Notes: generated by a model not told the origin, from the sequence alone. A stretch of 44,260 nucleotides of DNA from Dorea sp. 5-2 (GCF_000403455.2 NZ_KE159715.1:96170-140429); one strand, 5' to 3'. Positions 25,576 to 35,300 are shown, counted from the stretch's first letter. A program made the numbers and translations.

Positions 25576-25800
25576 TCAGTAATAAGCGGTGAATCATCCC
25601 CCATGAGTGTACGAAAATTCGCCAAAGGATGTGATTGATTAGTTTTTTTAGAAAACTTCTGGATCAGCATTATAATATGTGCAGGAGGTCATATTTAGAT
25701 CAGGTGATGATTTCAAGGAGGTAAAGGGATGGGACGGTAAGTAAAACATATATCAAAAATATATAAAGAAATTTTATGATCAGGAGAAAGAAGGGATTAT
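25576..25800. other. Leader region of the VanZ gene
   Basis: An exact TATAAT at 25671-25676 could be a -10 element for vanZ, but no good -35 precedes it at 17 bp. Two AGGAGGT-like sites occur without a meaningful ORF (one gives only Met-Gly-Arg-stop near 25730). No peptide pheromone precursor was found. Confidence 0.35.
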
Positions 25801-26307
25801 ATGAAATCTAAAAAATTAACTCAAATACTTTTTGTAGTCTATTTTATCGTATTAAGTTGGATCATCTTATTTAAAATGGAATTGGATATATCTTTGTTGT
25901 GTAAAATGAATTTAAGGAGTGTAAATTTGATTCCGTTTGCCGGTTCGTTACTTGTGAATGGGAGAGTGGATGTTTCAGAAATCATTTTAAACATAGTTGC
26001 TTTTATACCATTTGGCGTGTATATATCAATGTTAAACAGAAGACAGAATATTCTTATTAAAGCATTGCCGATAGCAGGTGTGAGCTTACTGTATGAAATC
26101 ATTCAATATGTTTTTAGGATCGGAGCAAGTGATATTACAGACTTATTGGGGAATACATTGGGCGGGATATTAGGTATTTTATTTTTTACTTTATCGTATA
26201 AAGTATTAGAAAATAAAATCTATAAGGTGTTTAATACAATTGCATTGACGGGAACCATTTTAGTCGTGTGCTTTTTAGGATTACTTTCTTTTACCAATGC
26301 CTATTGA
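25801..26307 (+). CDS. VanZ-family membrane protein
   Basis: The 168-residue protein has four or five membrane segments and the VanZ motif set: NLIPFAGS near residues 42-49, IILNIVAFIPFGVYISML, SLLYEIIQYVFRIGASDITD and LLGNTLGGILGI. VanZ from Tn1546 gives low-level teicoplanin resistance, but most chromosomal relatives have unknown function at the cell envelope. AGAAAGAAGGG precedes the ATG. It is followed after 50 bases by a HAD phosphatase gene on the same strand. There is no van gene cluster here, so resistance should not be assumed. Confidence 0.9.
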   Translation: MKSKKLTQILFVVYFIVLSWIILFKMELDISLLCKMNLRSVNLIPFAGSLLVNGRVDVSEIILNIVAFIPFGVYISMLNRRQNILIKALPIAGVSLLYEIIQYVFRIGASDITDLLGNTLGGILGILFFTLSYKVLENKIYKVFNTIALTGTILVVCFLGLLSFTNAY

Positions 26308-26357
26308 AGAGTGGAAGTAAAAATGTTAGGATAAGAGAAAATCTTGGAGGTGTTGAT

Positions 26358-27017
26358 ATGATAAGATCAATTTTTATAGACTATACAGGCACGATCATTC
26401 AGGAAAAAGGTGAAGATTTAGAAAAGCTTGTTCTTAGGATATGGAAAAACAGCAATTTTAAAAGTCCCGAAGAAATAGCGGCGAGTTGGTGGGATCAGTT
26501 GAAAATGATGGAAGAACAAAGCTTTGGGGATACATTTTTAACAGAAGATGAAATTGTTGACCATTTGTTAGGGAAGTTTGAAGAAGAAGCGGGGTTGGTT
26601 GATGATTTATCTGAGCTGCACAGACTATTTCAAAGGTTCTGGATGTATGCGCCGATCTTTGAGGATGTAAAAGAGTTTTTTGAAAAATGTCCTCTGCCGA
26701 TTTATGTGATAACAAACAATGGTGTCTGTTATGTACAGGAATGCTTGAAACACAATGGTCTAAAGGCAGCAGGGATTGTCTCCGGGGATCTGGTGCGGGC
26801 ATATAAACCGCATAAGGAGCTGTTTGAGTATGCCTTAAGAGTATGCGGATGCGATGCAGAAGAAGTGATACACATAGGAGATTCCATTGCTTCTGATGTA
26901 AAGGGCGCGCTTACAGCGGGCATAACGCCGATATTGATAGACAGAAACGGAACAGGCGGTTATACAGAGTGCAGGGTAGTAAATAAATTGACAGAGGTAT
27001 TGGAATTACTGGTCTAA
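26358..27017 (+). CDS. HAD-superfamily hydrolase
   Basis: The 219-residue protein carries the HAD motifs: IFIDYTGTIIQ (nucleophile Asp), PIYVITNNGVCYV (motif II Thr), YKPHKELFEYAL (motif III Lys) and IHIGDSIASDVKGA (motif IV). A helical cap of about 100 residues separates motifs I and II, as in phosphoglycolate phosphatase-like subgroup I enzymes. The usual second Asp of motif I (DxDxT) is replaced by Thr in DYTGT, a variation known from some non-canonical HADs, so phosphatase activity may be altered. I chose ATG 26358 with GGAGG ahead, rather than the longer frame from 26268 inside vanZ. The substrate is unknown. Confidence 0.85.
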   Translation: MIRSIFIDYTGTIIQEKGEDLEKLVLRIWKNSNFKSPEEIAASWWDQLKMMEEQSFGDTFLTEDEIVDHLLGKFEEEAGLVDDLSELHRLFQRFWMYAPIFEDVKEFFEKCPLPIYVITNNGVCYVQECLKHNGLKAAGIVSGDLVRAYKPHKELFEYALRVCGCDAEEVIHIGDSIASDVKGALTAGITPILIDRNGTGGYTECRVVNKLTEVLELLV

Positions 27018-27358
27018 TCTGGACGTCAAAGTAACTAAGCTAGGAGGACTCCGTTTTATCTATGGGGAGGATCAGCGGAAAAGTCTATATTCCAAAAGAG
27101 ATAGGATATTCCAATAGGATATTTCAACAGGGACAAAGATGCGTGGAGATCTTCGTCCCTGATTTTATGAGAAGGATGTATTTCTATCTCAGCATGGAAG
27201 AATGGCTGTAAAGAAGGAAAAGAAAGATGCCATAAGTGACGGATTGAAGATATAAATAGATCAAGTCGTTCATGCGGTTTATCAATTGGACGAACCATGT
27301 ATAAAGAACATATAATAGACAAGTAAAATACAAATTTCCGGTTATGAAGGAGGAAAAG
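27018..27358. other. Leader region of the oligopeptide transporter operon
   Basis: No gene is seen here. GGGAC with AAGAT (27130-27140) pairs with ATCTT and GTCCC (27149-27159) around an 8-base loop, followed by TGATTTTATG. This would fit a terminator of the HAD transcript or a leader structure of the transporter operon. AGGAGG-like sites at 27040-27075 are not followed by a sensible ORF. Confidence 0.4.
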
Positions 27359-28957
27359 ATGAAAAAAAGATTAGTAAGTATTTTGCTTTGTCTGGCGATG
27401 ACTCTGACGGCTTTTACCGGCTGCGGCAGTTCTGATCCGGAAGAAGAAGCAAGATCAAAGGCCGCTATGGAAGGCGGAAGTACGGAAGGTACGGAGGAAA
27501 AGGGAGCAACTGGAGCAGAGGGTGTCTTTACATACGCAATTGGGGGCGACACGGGAAATACTCTGAATCCGCTGACAGCAGACGACAGATGGGGACTGAT
27601 GACTTGTCATCTTCTGTATTCACCATTGTTCTATATCTATGCAGACGGAACGATCGATTATATTCTTGCAGAGAGCATGGAACCATCTGAGGATGGATTG
27701 ACGTATACGATGAAATTGAAGGAAGGCTTGAAGTGGAGCGACGGCGAACCGCTGACGGCAGACGACGTTGTGTTTACTTATGAGGAACAGAATAAGCAGA
27801 GTGAGAACCTCTTTATTGGAGGGGAACCTATCGTACTGGAGAAGGTAGACGATCTGACTGTTAATTTCAAGCTTCCGTCCGTATGTGCAAGCGCGATGGA
27901 GATGCTGACCTCAGAGGCAAGTATTCTTCCGAAGCATTGTTTTGACGGAAAAGGGACTTTTGACATCAACATGCTGGAGGAAGAAGTTGTAGGCGCAGGA
28001 CCGTATGTATTGGACGAGTACCAGACCGGGCAGCACCTGAAGTTCACGAAGAACCCCAATTACGCCAACGGAGAGGCAAAGATTGATACGATCGTCTATA
28101 AAGTCATCGAAAACAATGATACGGCAACTCTTGCACTGCAGAATGGTGAGATCGACGCATGGATCGGGCTTCCGGACCTGTTAGATCCTTACCAGGATAA
28201 TGAAAGCTTTCATATCACGAATTACAGCGAAGGCCGTGTCGCTTATATGAGATTGAATCCGAAGACGGCAAATATGCAGGATAAGTCATACCGTGAAGGT
28301 ATCTTATATGCGATGAACCGCGAAGAGATCATGGTGGCGGCATATACGGACAAGGAATTCTTTGATCTTGGATATTCCTTCCTGCCTCCGAACAACAGTT
28401 ATTACAGTGAGGATGTCGAGAAGTGGGAACAGGATCTTGACAAGGCGAAAGAGCTGACTGCCAATGGCGCCAAATCTCTGAAACTTTGCTATATCGAAGA
28501 AGACCAGGTTCAGACAAACCAGGCGCTTACCATTCAGGCAGAGCTTAAAGCAATCGGTATCGAGGTAGAACTGGTAGGCATGAATCAGGCTGCTTATATG
28601 AAGGTGGCTTATGACAATGAGAATACGGAATATGATATTTATCTCGGCGGTTATGTCATGGGCGTAGATCCGGATCTGTATTCTTCACTGTTCGTTTCTT
28701 CAAAGGATAACATGATCAATTACAACAGCGCGGAGGTGGATCAGTTATTTGCAGACGGCAATGCGACGCTGGATGAGGCAGAGAGGGAAGAGATCTACAA
28801 GGATGTTCAGAGGAAAGTATCGGAAGAGGCAATCTTCTATCCGTTCGGCTCTAACTTAAGGTCACTGGTGACCAGCGCGCGTGTAGGCGGTCTTGAAGAG
28901 GCAAAATTCGTGCCGATCTATACATTTGGAGATTTGTCTAAACTGGAATTGAAATAA
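27359..28957 (+). CDS. Oligopeptide/dipeptide ABC transporter substrate-binding lipoprotein
   Basis: The 532-residue protein is a family 5 solute-binding protein (SBP_bac_5; DppA/OppA/NikA group). It starts with a lipoprotein signal, MKKRLVSILLCLAMTLTAFT followed by GC at Cys22. Next come an acidic spacer and the core with TLNPLTADDRWGLMTCHLLY, LAESMEPSEDGLTYTMKLKE (the family signature region) and WSDGEPLTADDVVFTYE. It would sit lipid-anchored on the outer face of the membrane and hand peptides, or another ligand, to the permeases encoded next. ATG 27359 follows AAGGAGGAAAAG. It is the first gene of a five-gene operon with the classic order binding protein, permease, permease, ATPase, ATPase. 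The exact ligand cannot be told from sequence. Confidence 0.93.
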   Translation: MKKRLVSILLCLAMTLTAFTGCGSSDPEEEARSKAAMEGGSTEGTEEKGATGAEGVFTYAIGGDTGNTLNPLTADDRWGLMTCHLLYSPLFYIYADGTIDYILAESMEPSEDGLTYTMKLKEGLKWSDGEPLTADDVVFTYEEQNKQSENLFIGGEPIVLEKVDDLTVNFKLPSVCASAMEMLTSEASILPKHCFDGKGTFDINMLEEEVVGAGPYVLDEYQTGQHLKFTKNPNYANGEAKIDTIVYKVIENNDTATLALQNGEIDAWIGLPDLLDPYQDNESFHITNYSEGRVAYMRLNPKTANMQDKSYREGILYAMNREEIMVAAYTDKEFFDLGYSFLPPNNSYYSEDVEKWEQDLDKAKELTANGAKSLKLCYIEEDQVQTNQALTIQAELKAIGIEVELVGMNQAAYMKVAYDNENTEYDIYLGGYVMGVDPDLYSSLFVSSKDNMINYNSAEVDQLFADGNATLDEAEREEIYKDVQRKVSEEAIFYPFGSNLRSLVTSARVGGLEEAKFVPIYTFGDLSKLELK

Positions 28958-29042
28958 CAGTGTATGGGGAAGAGGCTGTTGCGGCAGCCTCTTTTTGCAA
29001 ATGTATTTTATGAAAATACATACCATCACGAAGGAGGAGCAT

Positions 29043-29996
29043 ATGTTAAAGTACATTATAAAACGTATTTTACAGGCGATCCCGTTATTGCTGCTTATCA
29101 CGCTGATCTGCTTTACACTGATCAATCTGGCGCCCTACGATGCGATCGATTCGATCACGACGCCGGAGATGTCCAAAGCGGAGGTGGAGGCAAAGCGGGA
29201 AGCTTACGGGCTGAATGACCCGATGATCGTGCAGTATTGTCGCTGGGTGGGGAATGTCCTGAAAGGTGATTTCGGATATTCTTTGCTGTCTCATACCAGT
29301 ATCAAGTATGACCTTAAGATCAGGATCCCGGCTACGATCAAGCTGGTGCTGCCGTCTTATCTGACGGCGTATCTTCTCTCCATCGTACTGGGCTTGTTGG
29401 CGGGAAGCCATAAGAATAAATGGCAGGACAAACTGATCGACGGCATGTGTTCGGTGGGGATCTCTATGCCTACCTTCTGGTTTGCCATGATCGTCATGTA
29501 TTTCTTCGGATATAAGTTCAAGATGTTCCCGCTGATGGGGATGCATACCATTGGGCTGGAAGATTCTTTCGCGGACTTTATGAAGCATTTTATCATGCCG
29601 TATGTCGTACTGACAGTAGGATTTCTGCCGGATCTGACGCGCTATGTGCGGGGGTCTACAATCGGGCAGCTGAAAGAAGATTATGTGATCGTACAACAGG
29701 CGTTCGGAGCCAGGAAGACAGAGATCTTGTTTAAGCATGTCGGAAAAAATGTGCTGATCCCCCTGATCACGAAGCTTGGTATGGCGCTTCCGATGCTGGT
29801 GACCGGAGCGGTCATCACGGAGACGATCTTTTCCTGGCCGGGGATCGGCTCTTACTTTGTAAAAGCGATCTCTGCCATGGATTACCCCATTGTCATGAGT
29901 ATACTCATACTTTCCGGAACACTGGTGATCTTAGGAAATCTGCTTTCTGATGTGCTCTACTGCCTGACGGATCCGAGAATCAAGACGATGAAATAG
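29043..29996 (+). CDS. ABC transporter permease, DppB/OppB type
   Basis: The 317-residue inner-membrane protein starts MLKYIIKRILQAIPLLLLIT and has six membrane segments. It includes the OppB-type N-terminal domain with a periplasm-equivalent loop (GLNDPMIVQYCRWVGNVLKG DFGYS) and the EAA-like loop QAFGARKTEILFKHVGKN that docks on the ATPase. Its second half carries TETIFSWPGIGSYFVKAISA, typical of the family. ATG 29043 follows AAGGAGGAGCAT. An upstream ATG in frame (28995) has no ribosome site. It forms the pore with the next gene's product. The 85-base gap from the binding-protein gene contains no terminator. Confidence 0.93.
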   Translation: MLKYIIKRILQAIPLLLLITLICFTLINLAPYDAIDSITTPEMSKAEVEAKREAYGLNDPMIVQYCRWVGNVLKGDFGYSLLSHTSIKYDLKIRIPATIKLVLPSYLTAYLLSIVLGLLAGSHKNKWQDKLIDGMCSVGISMPTFWFAMIVMYFFGYKFKMFPLMGMHTIGLEDSFADFMKHFIMPYVVLTVGFLPDLTRYVRGSTIGQLKEDYVIVQQAFGARKTEILFKHVGKNVLIPLITKLGMALPMLVTGAVITETIFSWPGIGSYFVKAISAMDYPIVMSILILSGTLVILGNLLSDVLYCLTDPRIKTMK

Positions 29997-30006
29997 AGGT
30001 GGGAGC

Positions 30007-30870
30007 ATGAAGAAAAAGAACCGAAGATTAGAAAATGTAATGTATGAATTTAAACACAACAAGCAGGCGATCTTTGCCGCGGTGTATCTCTGTGTGATCA
30101 TATGTGTCAGTATATTCGTTGTATTTGTAAATGTAGACCCGGATGCCATAGATGTGGCCCATAAGCTTGAGTATCCTTCCGGCGGACATTGGTTTGGAAC
30201 CGATGAGATGGGGCGTGATTATTTTATCCGCGTGTTGTATGGAGGCAGGGTGTCCCTCCTGGTAGGTGTACTGGCAATGGTTACGTCTATTGTGATCGGT
30301 GTCTCGGTCGGGATGATGTCCGGATATTTCGGCGGGGTGGTGGATAGCTTTTTTATGCGTCTGGTAGATGTATTCTCTTCGATCCCGTGGATCATTATGG
30401 TTACCGTATTCGGATTATTGTTCAAGAGAGGATTATTTTCTATTATTATCGTGATCGGCTTATTTAGCTGGATGGGGATCGCGAGGCTGGTGCGTTCGGA
30501 AGTGTTGTCTGCAAAAGAGAGAGAATATGTGCAGTATGCGAGATTTATCGGGAGGCGCCCCGGGCAGGTTATGGTGAATCATGTCCTGCCGTCTATATTT
30601 CCGACGATCATCACGGCGGCGACTGCGGAGATTGCCAGTGCGATCATGATGGAAAGCGCGCTTAGTTTCCTGGGGATCGGTGTGGCGGCGCCGATGTCGA
30701 GTTGGGGAAGCCTTCTGCAAAGTTCACAGCAGTATCTGCAGAAGGCGCCGTATATGGCGGTGCTGCCCGGAATCCTGATCATTCTGACAGTGTATTCTTT
30801 CAACAAACTGGGAGACGTACTCCGTGTATTCGTAGAACCTAAGATAACGGCAGGTGAAAAAAATGAGTAA
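30007..30870 (+). CDS. ABC transporter permease, DppC/OppC type
   Basis: The 287-residue membrane protein has an N-terminal OppC-type segment (FKHNKQAIFAAVYLCVIICV), the conserved HWFGTDEMGRDYFIRVLYGG block and six membrane helices. An EAA loop (ARFIGRRPGQVMVNHVLPSI) and ESALSFLGIGVAAPMSSWGS follow; these are hallmarks of peptide and nickel permeases. It starts 10 bases after the DppB-type gene (RBS GAGGTGGGAGC). Its last codons overlap the start of the first ATPase gene by 8 bases, a sign of translational coupling. Confidence 0.93.
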   Translation: MKKKNRRLENVMYEFKHNKQAIFAAVYLCVIICVSIFVVFVNVDPDAIDVAHKLEYPSGGHWFGTDEMGRDYFIRVLYGGRVSLLVGVLAMVTSIVIGVSVGMMSGYFGGVVDSFFMRLVDVFSSIPWIIMVTVFGLLFKRGLFSIIIVIGLFSWMGIARLVRSEVLSAKEREYVQYARFIGRRPGQVMVNHVLPSIFPTIITAATAEIASAIMMESALSFLGIGVAAPMSSWGSLLQSSQQYLQKAPYMAVLPGILIILTVYSFNKLGDVLRVFVEPKITAGEKNE

Positions 30871-31849
30871 TAAAAAAATATTGGAAGTAGAGAATCTGAG
30901 GACAATATTCCGAAGCCGGGGACAGGAGGTTCACGCCGTACGCGGGGTCAGTCTTTCTGTGGAAGAAGGGGAGATCCTTGGACTGGTGGGAGAGTCCGGC
31001 AGCGGGAAGTCTGTGACTATGAAGGCGGTGCTTGGGATCCTGCCTGAGAATGCGCAGGTTCTCAGCGATCATGTCAAACTAAATGGAACCGAGCTTTCCG
31101 GGCTTAGCGAGGAAGCGTACCGGAAGATGCGGGGAAAAGATATGACGATGATCTTTCAGGACCCGATGACGGCGCTGAATCCGCTTGTTAAGATCGGGAA
31201 GCAGTTAGAAGAGGTCATCTTGCGCCACAGCAGTTGTTCGAAGGCGGAGGCGCGGGAGAAAGCTGTCGAGATGCTTCGAAAAGTGGGGATTCCCATGCCG
31301 GAGCAGAGATTGAAGCAGTATCCGCACGAATTCTCAGGCGGTATGCGGCAAAGAGTCCTGATCGCGATGGCGCTTGCCTGTGAACCGAAGCTTTTGATCG
31401 CGGATGAGCCGACGACGGCGCTTGACGTCACGATCCAGGCACAGATCTTAGATCTGCTGAAAGAACTGGAAAAAGAGTATCAGACGTCCATCGTCCTGAT
31501 CACCCACGACATGGGCGTGGTGGCGACTGTGTGCAGTAAGGTGGCGATCATGTACGGCGGGCTGATCATGGAATGCGGGACTTCGGAAGAGATCTTCTAC
31601 CATCCGAAGCATCCGTACACGAAGGCGCTCCTTCGGGCGATCCCGTCGCCGGATCTTGAGGAAGGGGAACGGCTTCAGTCGATTCCGGGACTTCCTCCGT
31701 CTCTAAGTGATCCTCCGGCAGGATGTCCTTTTGCCGAGAGGTGCGGACATGCAACGAAGCGGTGTCATGAAGAACTTCCCGAATATCAGGAGTTTGGCGG
31801 GACGCACCGTGCAATGTGTTTCTTGAATGAACAGGAGGAGAGCGTATGA
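30863..31849 (+). CDS. ABC transporter ATPase, DppD/OppD type
   Basis: The 328-residue ATPase has Walker [10 protein letters not shown]-loop [12 protein letters not shown], signature [15 protein letters not shown], Walker [13 protein letters not shown] and switch [11 protein letters not shown]. The C-terminal oligo_HPY region carries a cysteine set ([15 protein letters not shown] and a final MC) that in relatives binds an iron-sulfur cluster. It powers import with the DppF-type partner that follows. I chose ATG 30863 ([12 protein letters not shown]) after AGGTGAAAAAA; the upstream frame from 30854 overlaps more and lacks a better site. Its stop overlaps the next start as ATGA. Confidence 0.95.
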   Translation: MSNKKILEVENLRTIFRSRGQEVHAVRGVSLSVEEGEILGLVGESGSGKSVTMKAVLGILPENAQVLSDHVKLNGTELSGLSEEAYRKMRGKDMTMIFQDPMTALNPLVKIGKQLEEVILRHSSCSKAEAREKAVEMLRKVGIPMPEQRLKQYPHEFSGGMRQRVLIAMALACEPKLLIADEPTTALDVTIQAQILDLLKELEKEYQTSIVLITHDMGVVATVCSKVAIMYGGLIMECGTSEEIFYHPKHPYTKALLRAIPSPDLEEGERLQSIPGLPPSLSDPPAGCPFAERCGHATKRCHEELPEYQEFGGTHRAMCFLNEQEESV

Positions 31850-32826
31850 GCCGGGAGATTTTGATCGCCGCGTCGGATTTGAAGAAATATTTTCCTGTGA
31901 AAGGATTCCTGGGCGGAAAGACGCGGTATGTGAAGGCTGTGGACGGGATCGATCTTGAAATCCATAAAGGAGAGACTTTCGGCCTGGTAGGAGAATCCGG
32001 ATGCGGGAAGTCGACGCTTGGGAGAACACTGATCCGTATGTATGATGTGACAGGCGGAAAGCTGTCTTATAAAGGAAAAGATATCACCCACGCAAAGCCG
32101 TCGGAGCTGAAGGAATTCCAGAATAAGATGCAGATCATCTTCCAGGATCCGTATTCTGCGTTGAACCCGTTCTGGAATGTTGAGGAGATCCTGGATGAAC
32201 CGATGAAGCAGATCGGGATGCCGGAAGCAGAGAGAAGAGAGCGGATGGAATATCTCCTGAATAAGGTGGGGATGAAAGCGGAAGATCTGCTGAAATTCCC
32301 TTACGAGTTCTCCGGCGGGCAGCGTCAGAGGATCGGAATAGCGAGGGCTCTGACGGTGAATCCGGAATTTATCATGTGTGACGAGCCCATCGCGGCGCTT
32401 GATGTTTCGATTCAGGCGCAGGTGGTCAATATGCTGGAGGATCTTCAGAATGAGTTCGGGCTTACGTATCTGTTTGCAGCGCATGACCTGTCAATGGTCC
32501 GTTACATCAGTACGAGGATCGGCGTGATGTATCTGGGCAATCTGGTGGAGGTGACGGGAAGCGGCGAGTTATATGAGAATCCCCTCCATCCGTATACGCA
32601 GGCGTTGTTATCGGCGATCCCGATGGCAGACCCCAAGAAGGCAGCAAAGCGGGAGCGTATTAAACTCGAAGGAGAGCTTCCAAGCCCGATGGATGTGCCG
32701 AAGGGCTGCCATTTTGCACCGCGCTGTCCGTACGCCAAGGATCGGTGTAAAGAAGAATGCCCAAGGCTTGCTGAAATTGGGAAGGGGCATTATGTGGCAT
32801 GCCATTTTGCGGAGAAATTAGGTTAG
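31846..32826 (+). CDS. ABC transporter ATPase, DppF/OppF type
   Basis: The 326-residue ATPase has Walker [11 protein letters not shown]-loop [12 protein letters not shown], signature [15 protein letters not shown], Walker [13 protein letters not shown] and switch [11 protein letters not shown]. The C-terminal oligo_HPY tail has [19 protein letters not shown]. In Walker B the usual DEPVSALD reads DEPIAALD, a common variant. It is the last gene of the transporter operon, joined to the previous gene by an ATGA overlap and followed by a strong terminator at 32920. Confidence 0.95.
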   Translation: MSREILIAASDLKKYFPVKGFLGGKTRYVKAVDGIDLEIHKGETFGLVGESGCGKSTLGRTLIRMYDVTGGKLSYKGKDITHAKPSELKEFQNKMQIIFQDPYSALNPFWNVEEILDEPMKQIGMPEAERRERMEYLLNKVGMKAEDLLKFPYEFSGGQRQRIGIARALTVNPEFIMCDEPIAALDVSIQAQVVNMLEDLQNEFGLTYLFAAHDLSMVRYISTRIGVMYLGNLVEVTGSGELYENPLHPYTQALLSAIPMADPKKAAKRERIKLEGELPSPMDVPKGCHFAPRCPYAKDRCKEECPRLAEIGKGHYVACHFAEKLG

Positions 32827-32919
32827 AAAGTTCGGCGGTGATGTGGGTGCGGTGCATGGAATAGAGTTTTTACCGACGCGGAAGGAACGATTTTGAGAGT
32901 ATAATTGATAGAAACAGAT

Positions 32920-32963
32920 GAACGGGGCAGATGAGGTTTGAGAAAACCTTACCTGCCCCGTTC
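32920..32963 (+). terminator. Intrinsic terminator after the transporter operon
   Basis: GAACGGGGCAG (32920-32930) pairs with CTGCCCCGTTC (32953-32963), with an inner AGGTTT / AAACCT stem. The very stable hairpin lies 94 bases after the DppF-type stop. The tail is T-poor (TTACTATATAG), so release may be partial. Confidence 0.75.
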
Positions 32964-32985
32964 TTACTATATAGTATAGTAAGAA
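32961..32985. promoter_or_regulatory. Perfect 11-bp inverted repeat overlapping the terminator arm
   Basis: TTCTTACTATA (32961-32971), TAG, TATAGTAAGAA (32975-32985) is a perfect palindrome. It shares its first three bases with the terminator stem, so the two structures exclude each other. It could be an operator for the penicillin-binding-protein gene or an attenuator. Confidence 0.55.
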
Positions 32986-33026
32986 ATCCGCCGAACCCGC
33001 ATCTCCCTTTCGATTGTACAAGTGAG

Positions 33027-33095
33027 AATTCTGTAACAGAATTATCGACAGAAAGGGATGGAATACTTGACATATTAATATTACGAGTGTAAGCT
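33027..33095 (+). promoter_or_regulatory. Operator-like palindrome and promoter ahead of the PBP gene
   Basis: AATTCTG, TAA, CAGAATT (33027-33043) is a perfect palindrome. Downstream of it an exact TTGACA (33067-33072), a 17-bp spacer and a weak TAAGCT (33090-33095) could serve as a promoter. The weak -10 fits an activator- or repressor-controlled gene. Confidence 0.5.
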
Positions 33096-33151
33096 TAATG
33101 CAAGTAAATCGAAAATTAAAAAACTGTATGAAGGAGGAAATCAGGGAATCT

Positions 33152-35275
33152 ATGAATGGCAGGAATATGAAGAAGAAAAAGAAGAATCGCGCAGGAATAG
33201 GGATTTCCATCATATTGTCGATCGTTATCCTTGCCGGCGTCGTTGGCGGCTTGGGATATGTGGCATATGTCAAGATACTTGAGAGAGAAAAGCCGGAAGA
33301 GCTGCTTGCCGAATATATGGGACACATAGAGAAAAAAGAATACGAAGCAATGTATGCCATGGTTATGCCGGAAGAGAAGGGCGGGCCGTCAAAAGATACG
33401 TTCATAGAGAGAAATGCGAAGATATACGAGGGAATCGAGGCGAGAGACCTGAGATTAAAGGATGTGATCCTGGGAGAGGAGAAAGACGAGAAGGTTGCGG
33501 TCTCTTATCATATGTCTCTGGAAACTGTCGGCGGGGAAATAAGTTTTGATAATGAGGCGGTCTTCAAACATACGGAAGACGGGTACAGGCTGATCTGGAA
33601 TGACAGCCTGATCTTTCCGGTCCTGACAGAGAGTGATAAGATCCAGGTGAATTCTCTGGCGGCTGAGCGCGGCAGTATCCTGGACAGGAACGGCAGGATG
33701 CTTGCCGGTAAGGATACGGCGTCTTCCGTGGGTATCGTCCCGGGAAAACTGGAGAATAAGGAAGAAGCATTGCAAAGGCTGTCGGAGCTTCTTGGAACCG
33801 ATGCGGGAACCATAGAGAATAAACTGTCCGCAGGTTGGGTGAAGGAGGATTCCTTTGTGCCGGTCGCAACGCTTCCTAGGATCAATGAATTGGATCTGGG
33901 GGCTGCAGTACCAGACGAGGCAGTGCTGAGAGAACAGGAGCGGCAGACACAGCTTCTTACGATCCCCGGCGTCATGATAACAGATACGGAGGTACGTTCT
34001 TACGGACTGGGGGCGGCGGCTTCCCATCTGACCGGATATGTCCAGGAGGTCACGGCGGAAGATCTGGAAGAGCATCCGGATGAGGGATACAGCGCCGGCG
34101 ATGTGATCGGAAGGAGCGGGATAGAGGCGCTCTATGAATCCGAATTAAAGGGAAAAGAGGGGCATGAAGTCAGTATCGTAGATGAGAACGGCAATATGAA
34201 GGTTGTCCTTGCTAAGATCGAGAAAGAGGATGGGGCAGAGATCCGCCTGACCATTGACGCTGATCTGCAGCAGATGCTGTATGAACAATTCCGGGAAGAT
34301 GAAGGATGCTCCGTGGCGATGAATCCTTATACCGGAGAGGTGTTGGCTTTGGTAAGCACGCCTTCCTATGACAGCAATGATTTCATCAGAGGAATGTCCA
34401 CAGAACAGTGGAACGGACTGAATGAAGACGAGAAGCAGCCGATGTACAACCGTTTCCGGCAGACATGGTGTCCGGGGTCTTCTTTTAAGCCGGTGATCGC
34501 GTCGATCGGGCTTAAGACAGGAACGATCGATCCTGGAGAGGATTTCGGCAATGAGGGGCTTTCCTGGCAGAAAGACGCTTCCTGGGGTTCCTATCATGTG
34601 ACGACTCTTCATGCATATGAGCCTGTGATCATGAAAAATGCACTGATCTACTCGGATAACATTTATTTTGCAAAAGCGGCGCTGAAGATAGGAGCTGATA
34701 CCCTGATGCATTCTCTGGATGAGCTTGAGTTTAACCAGGAGATCCCATTTGATATCGTGATGTCAAAGTCCCAGTATTCGAACGAAGGGAAGATCGAGTC
34801 GGAGATACAGCTTGCAGACAGCGGGTATGGGCAGGGACAGATCCTAGTGAATCCCCTCCATTTAGCAAGTATCTATACGTCATTTGTCAATAACGGCGAC
34901 GTGATCAAACCCTATCTCAGATATCAGGAGGACGCGCAGGGCGAGGTGTGGATCTCACAGGCATTTGACCCGGATATTGCAGCGCAGGTAACGGAAGGCA
35001 TGCGGGGTGTTGTGAATGATCCGAACGGAACCGGATATGCGGCGCATCGGGATGATATTGCGCTTGCGGGAAAGACAGGAACTGCGGAGATCAAGGATTC
35101 TGTTGAGGATACCGAAGGGACGGAGATCGGATGGTTTGCCGTGTTCACGGAGGATCAGGAAGCCGAGAAACCGGTCCTGATCGTGAGTATGGTGGAGAAT
35201 GTAAAAGGACTTGGCGGAAGCGGGTATGTGGTGAATAAAGATAAGGCGGTGTTGGATGGGTATCTGGCACGGTGA
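33152..35275 (+). CDS. Class B penicillin-binding protein with MecA_N-like (NTF2) domain
   Basis: The 707-residue protein has a basic N-terminus with one membrane anchor (GIGISIILSIVILAGVVGGL). An NTF2-like MecA_N region follows (ELLAEYMGHIEKKEYEAMYA, YEGIEARDLRLKDVILG), then the PBP dimerisation domain (AAERGSILDRNGRMLAGKDT) and a transpeptidase domain with all three active-site motifs: SSFK in CPGSSFKPVIAS, SDN in YSDNIYFAKAA, and KTGTAE. This layout is that of class B3 enzymes such as MecA, PBP5fm and PbpC, which cross-link peptidoglycan outside the membrane and can have low beta-lactam affinity; affinity cannot be judged here. I prefer ATG 33152 after AAGGAGG and AGGGA; ATG 33128 and 33098 are alternatives. 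A terminator follows. Confidence 0.92.
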   Translation: MNGRNMKKKKKNRAGIGISIILSIVILAGVVGGLGYVAYVKILEREKPEELLAEYMGHIEKKEYEAMYAMVMPEEKGGPSKDTFIERNAKIYEGIEARDLRLKDVILGEEKDEKVAVSYHMSLETVGGEISFDNEAVFKHTEDGYRLIWNDSLIFPVLTESDKIQVNSLAAERGSILDRNGRMLAGKDTASSVGIVPGKLENKEEALQRLSELLGTDAGTIENKLSAGWVKEDSFVPVATLPRINELDLGAAVPDEAVLREQERQTQLLTIPGVMITDTEVRSYGLGAAASHLTGYVQEVTAEDLEEHPDEGYSAGDVIGRSGIEALYESELKGKEGHEVSIVDENGNMKVVLAKIEKEDGAEIRLTIDADLQQMLYEQFREDEGCSVAMNPYTGEVLALVSTPSYDSNDFIRGMSTEQWNGLNEDEKQPMYNRFRQTWCPGSSFKPVIASIGLKTGTIDPGEDFGNEGLSWQKDASWGSYHVTTLHAYEPVIMKNALIYSDNIYFAKAALKIGADTLMHSLDELEFNQEIPFDIVMSKSQYSNEGKIESEIQLADSGYGQGQILVNPLHLASIYTSFVNNGDVIKPYLRYQEDAQGEVWISQAFDPDIAAQVTEGMRGVVNDPNGTGYAAHRDDIALAGKTGTAEIKDSVEDTEGTEIGWFAVFTEDQEAEKPVLIVSMVENVKGLGGSGYVVNKDKAVLDGYLAR

Positions 35276-35300
35276 GAGTATGCGCCTTGCTAAAAGTGAA

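Noticed and set aside
25576..25800. AgrD-like peptide gene between the kinase and vanZ
   Set aside because: The two good ribosome sites there lead only to a three-codon or no ORF; no cysteine-containing peptide with the expected ends was found.
25801..26307. Glycopeptide resistance call for the VanZ-like gene
   Set aside because: No vanHAX, vanRS or other van genes are present, and chromosomal VanZ-like proteins are common without resistance.
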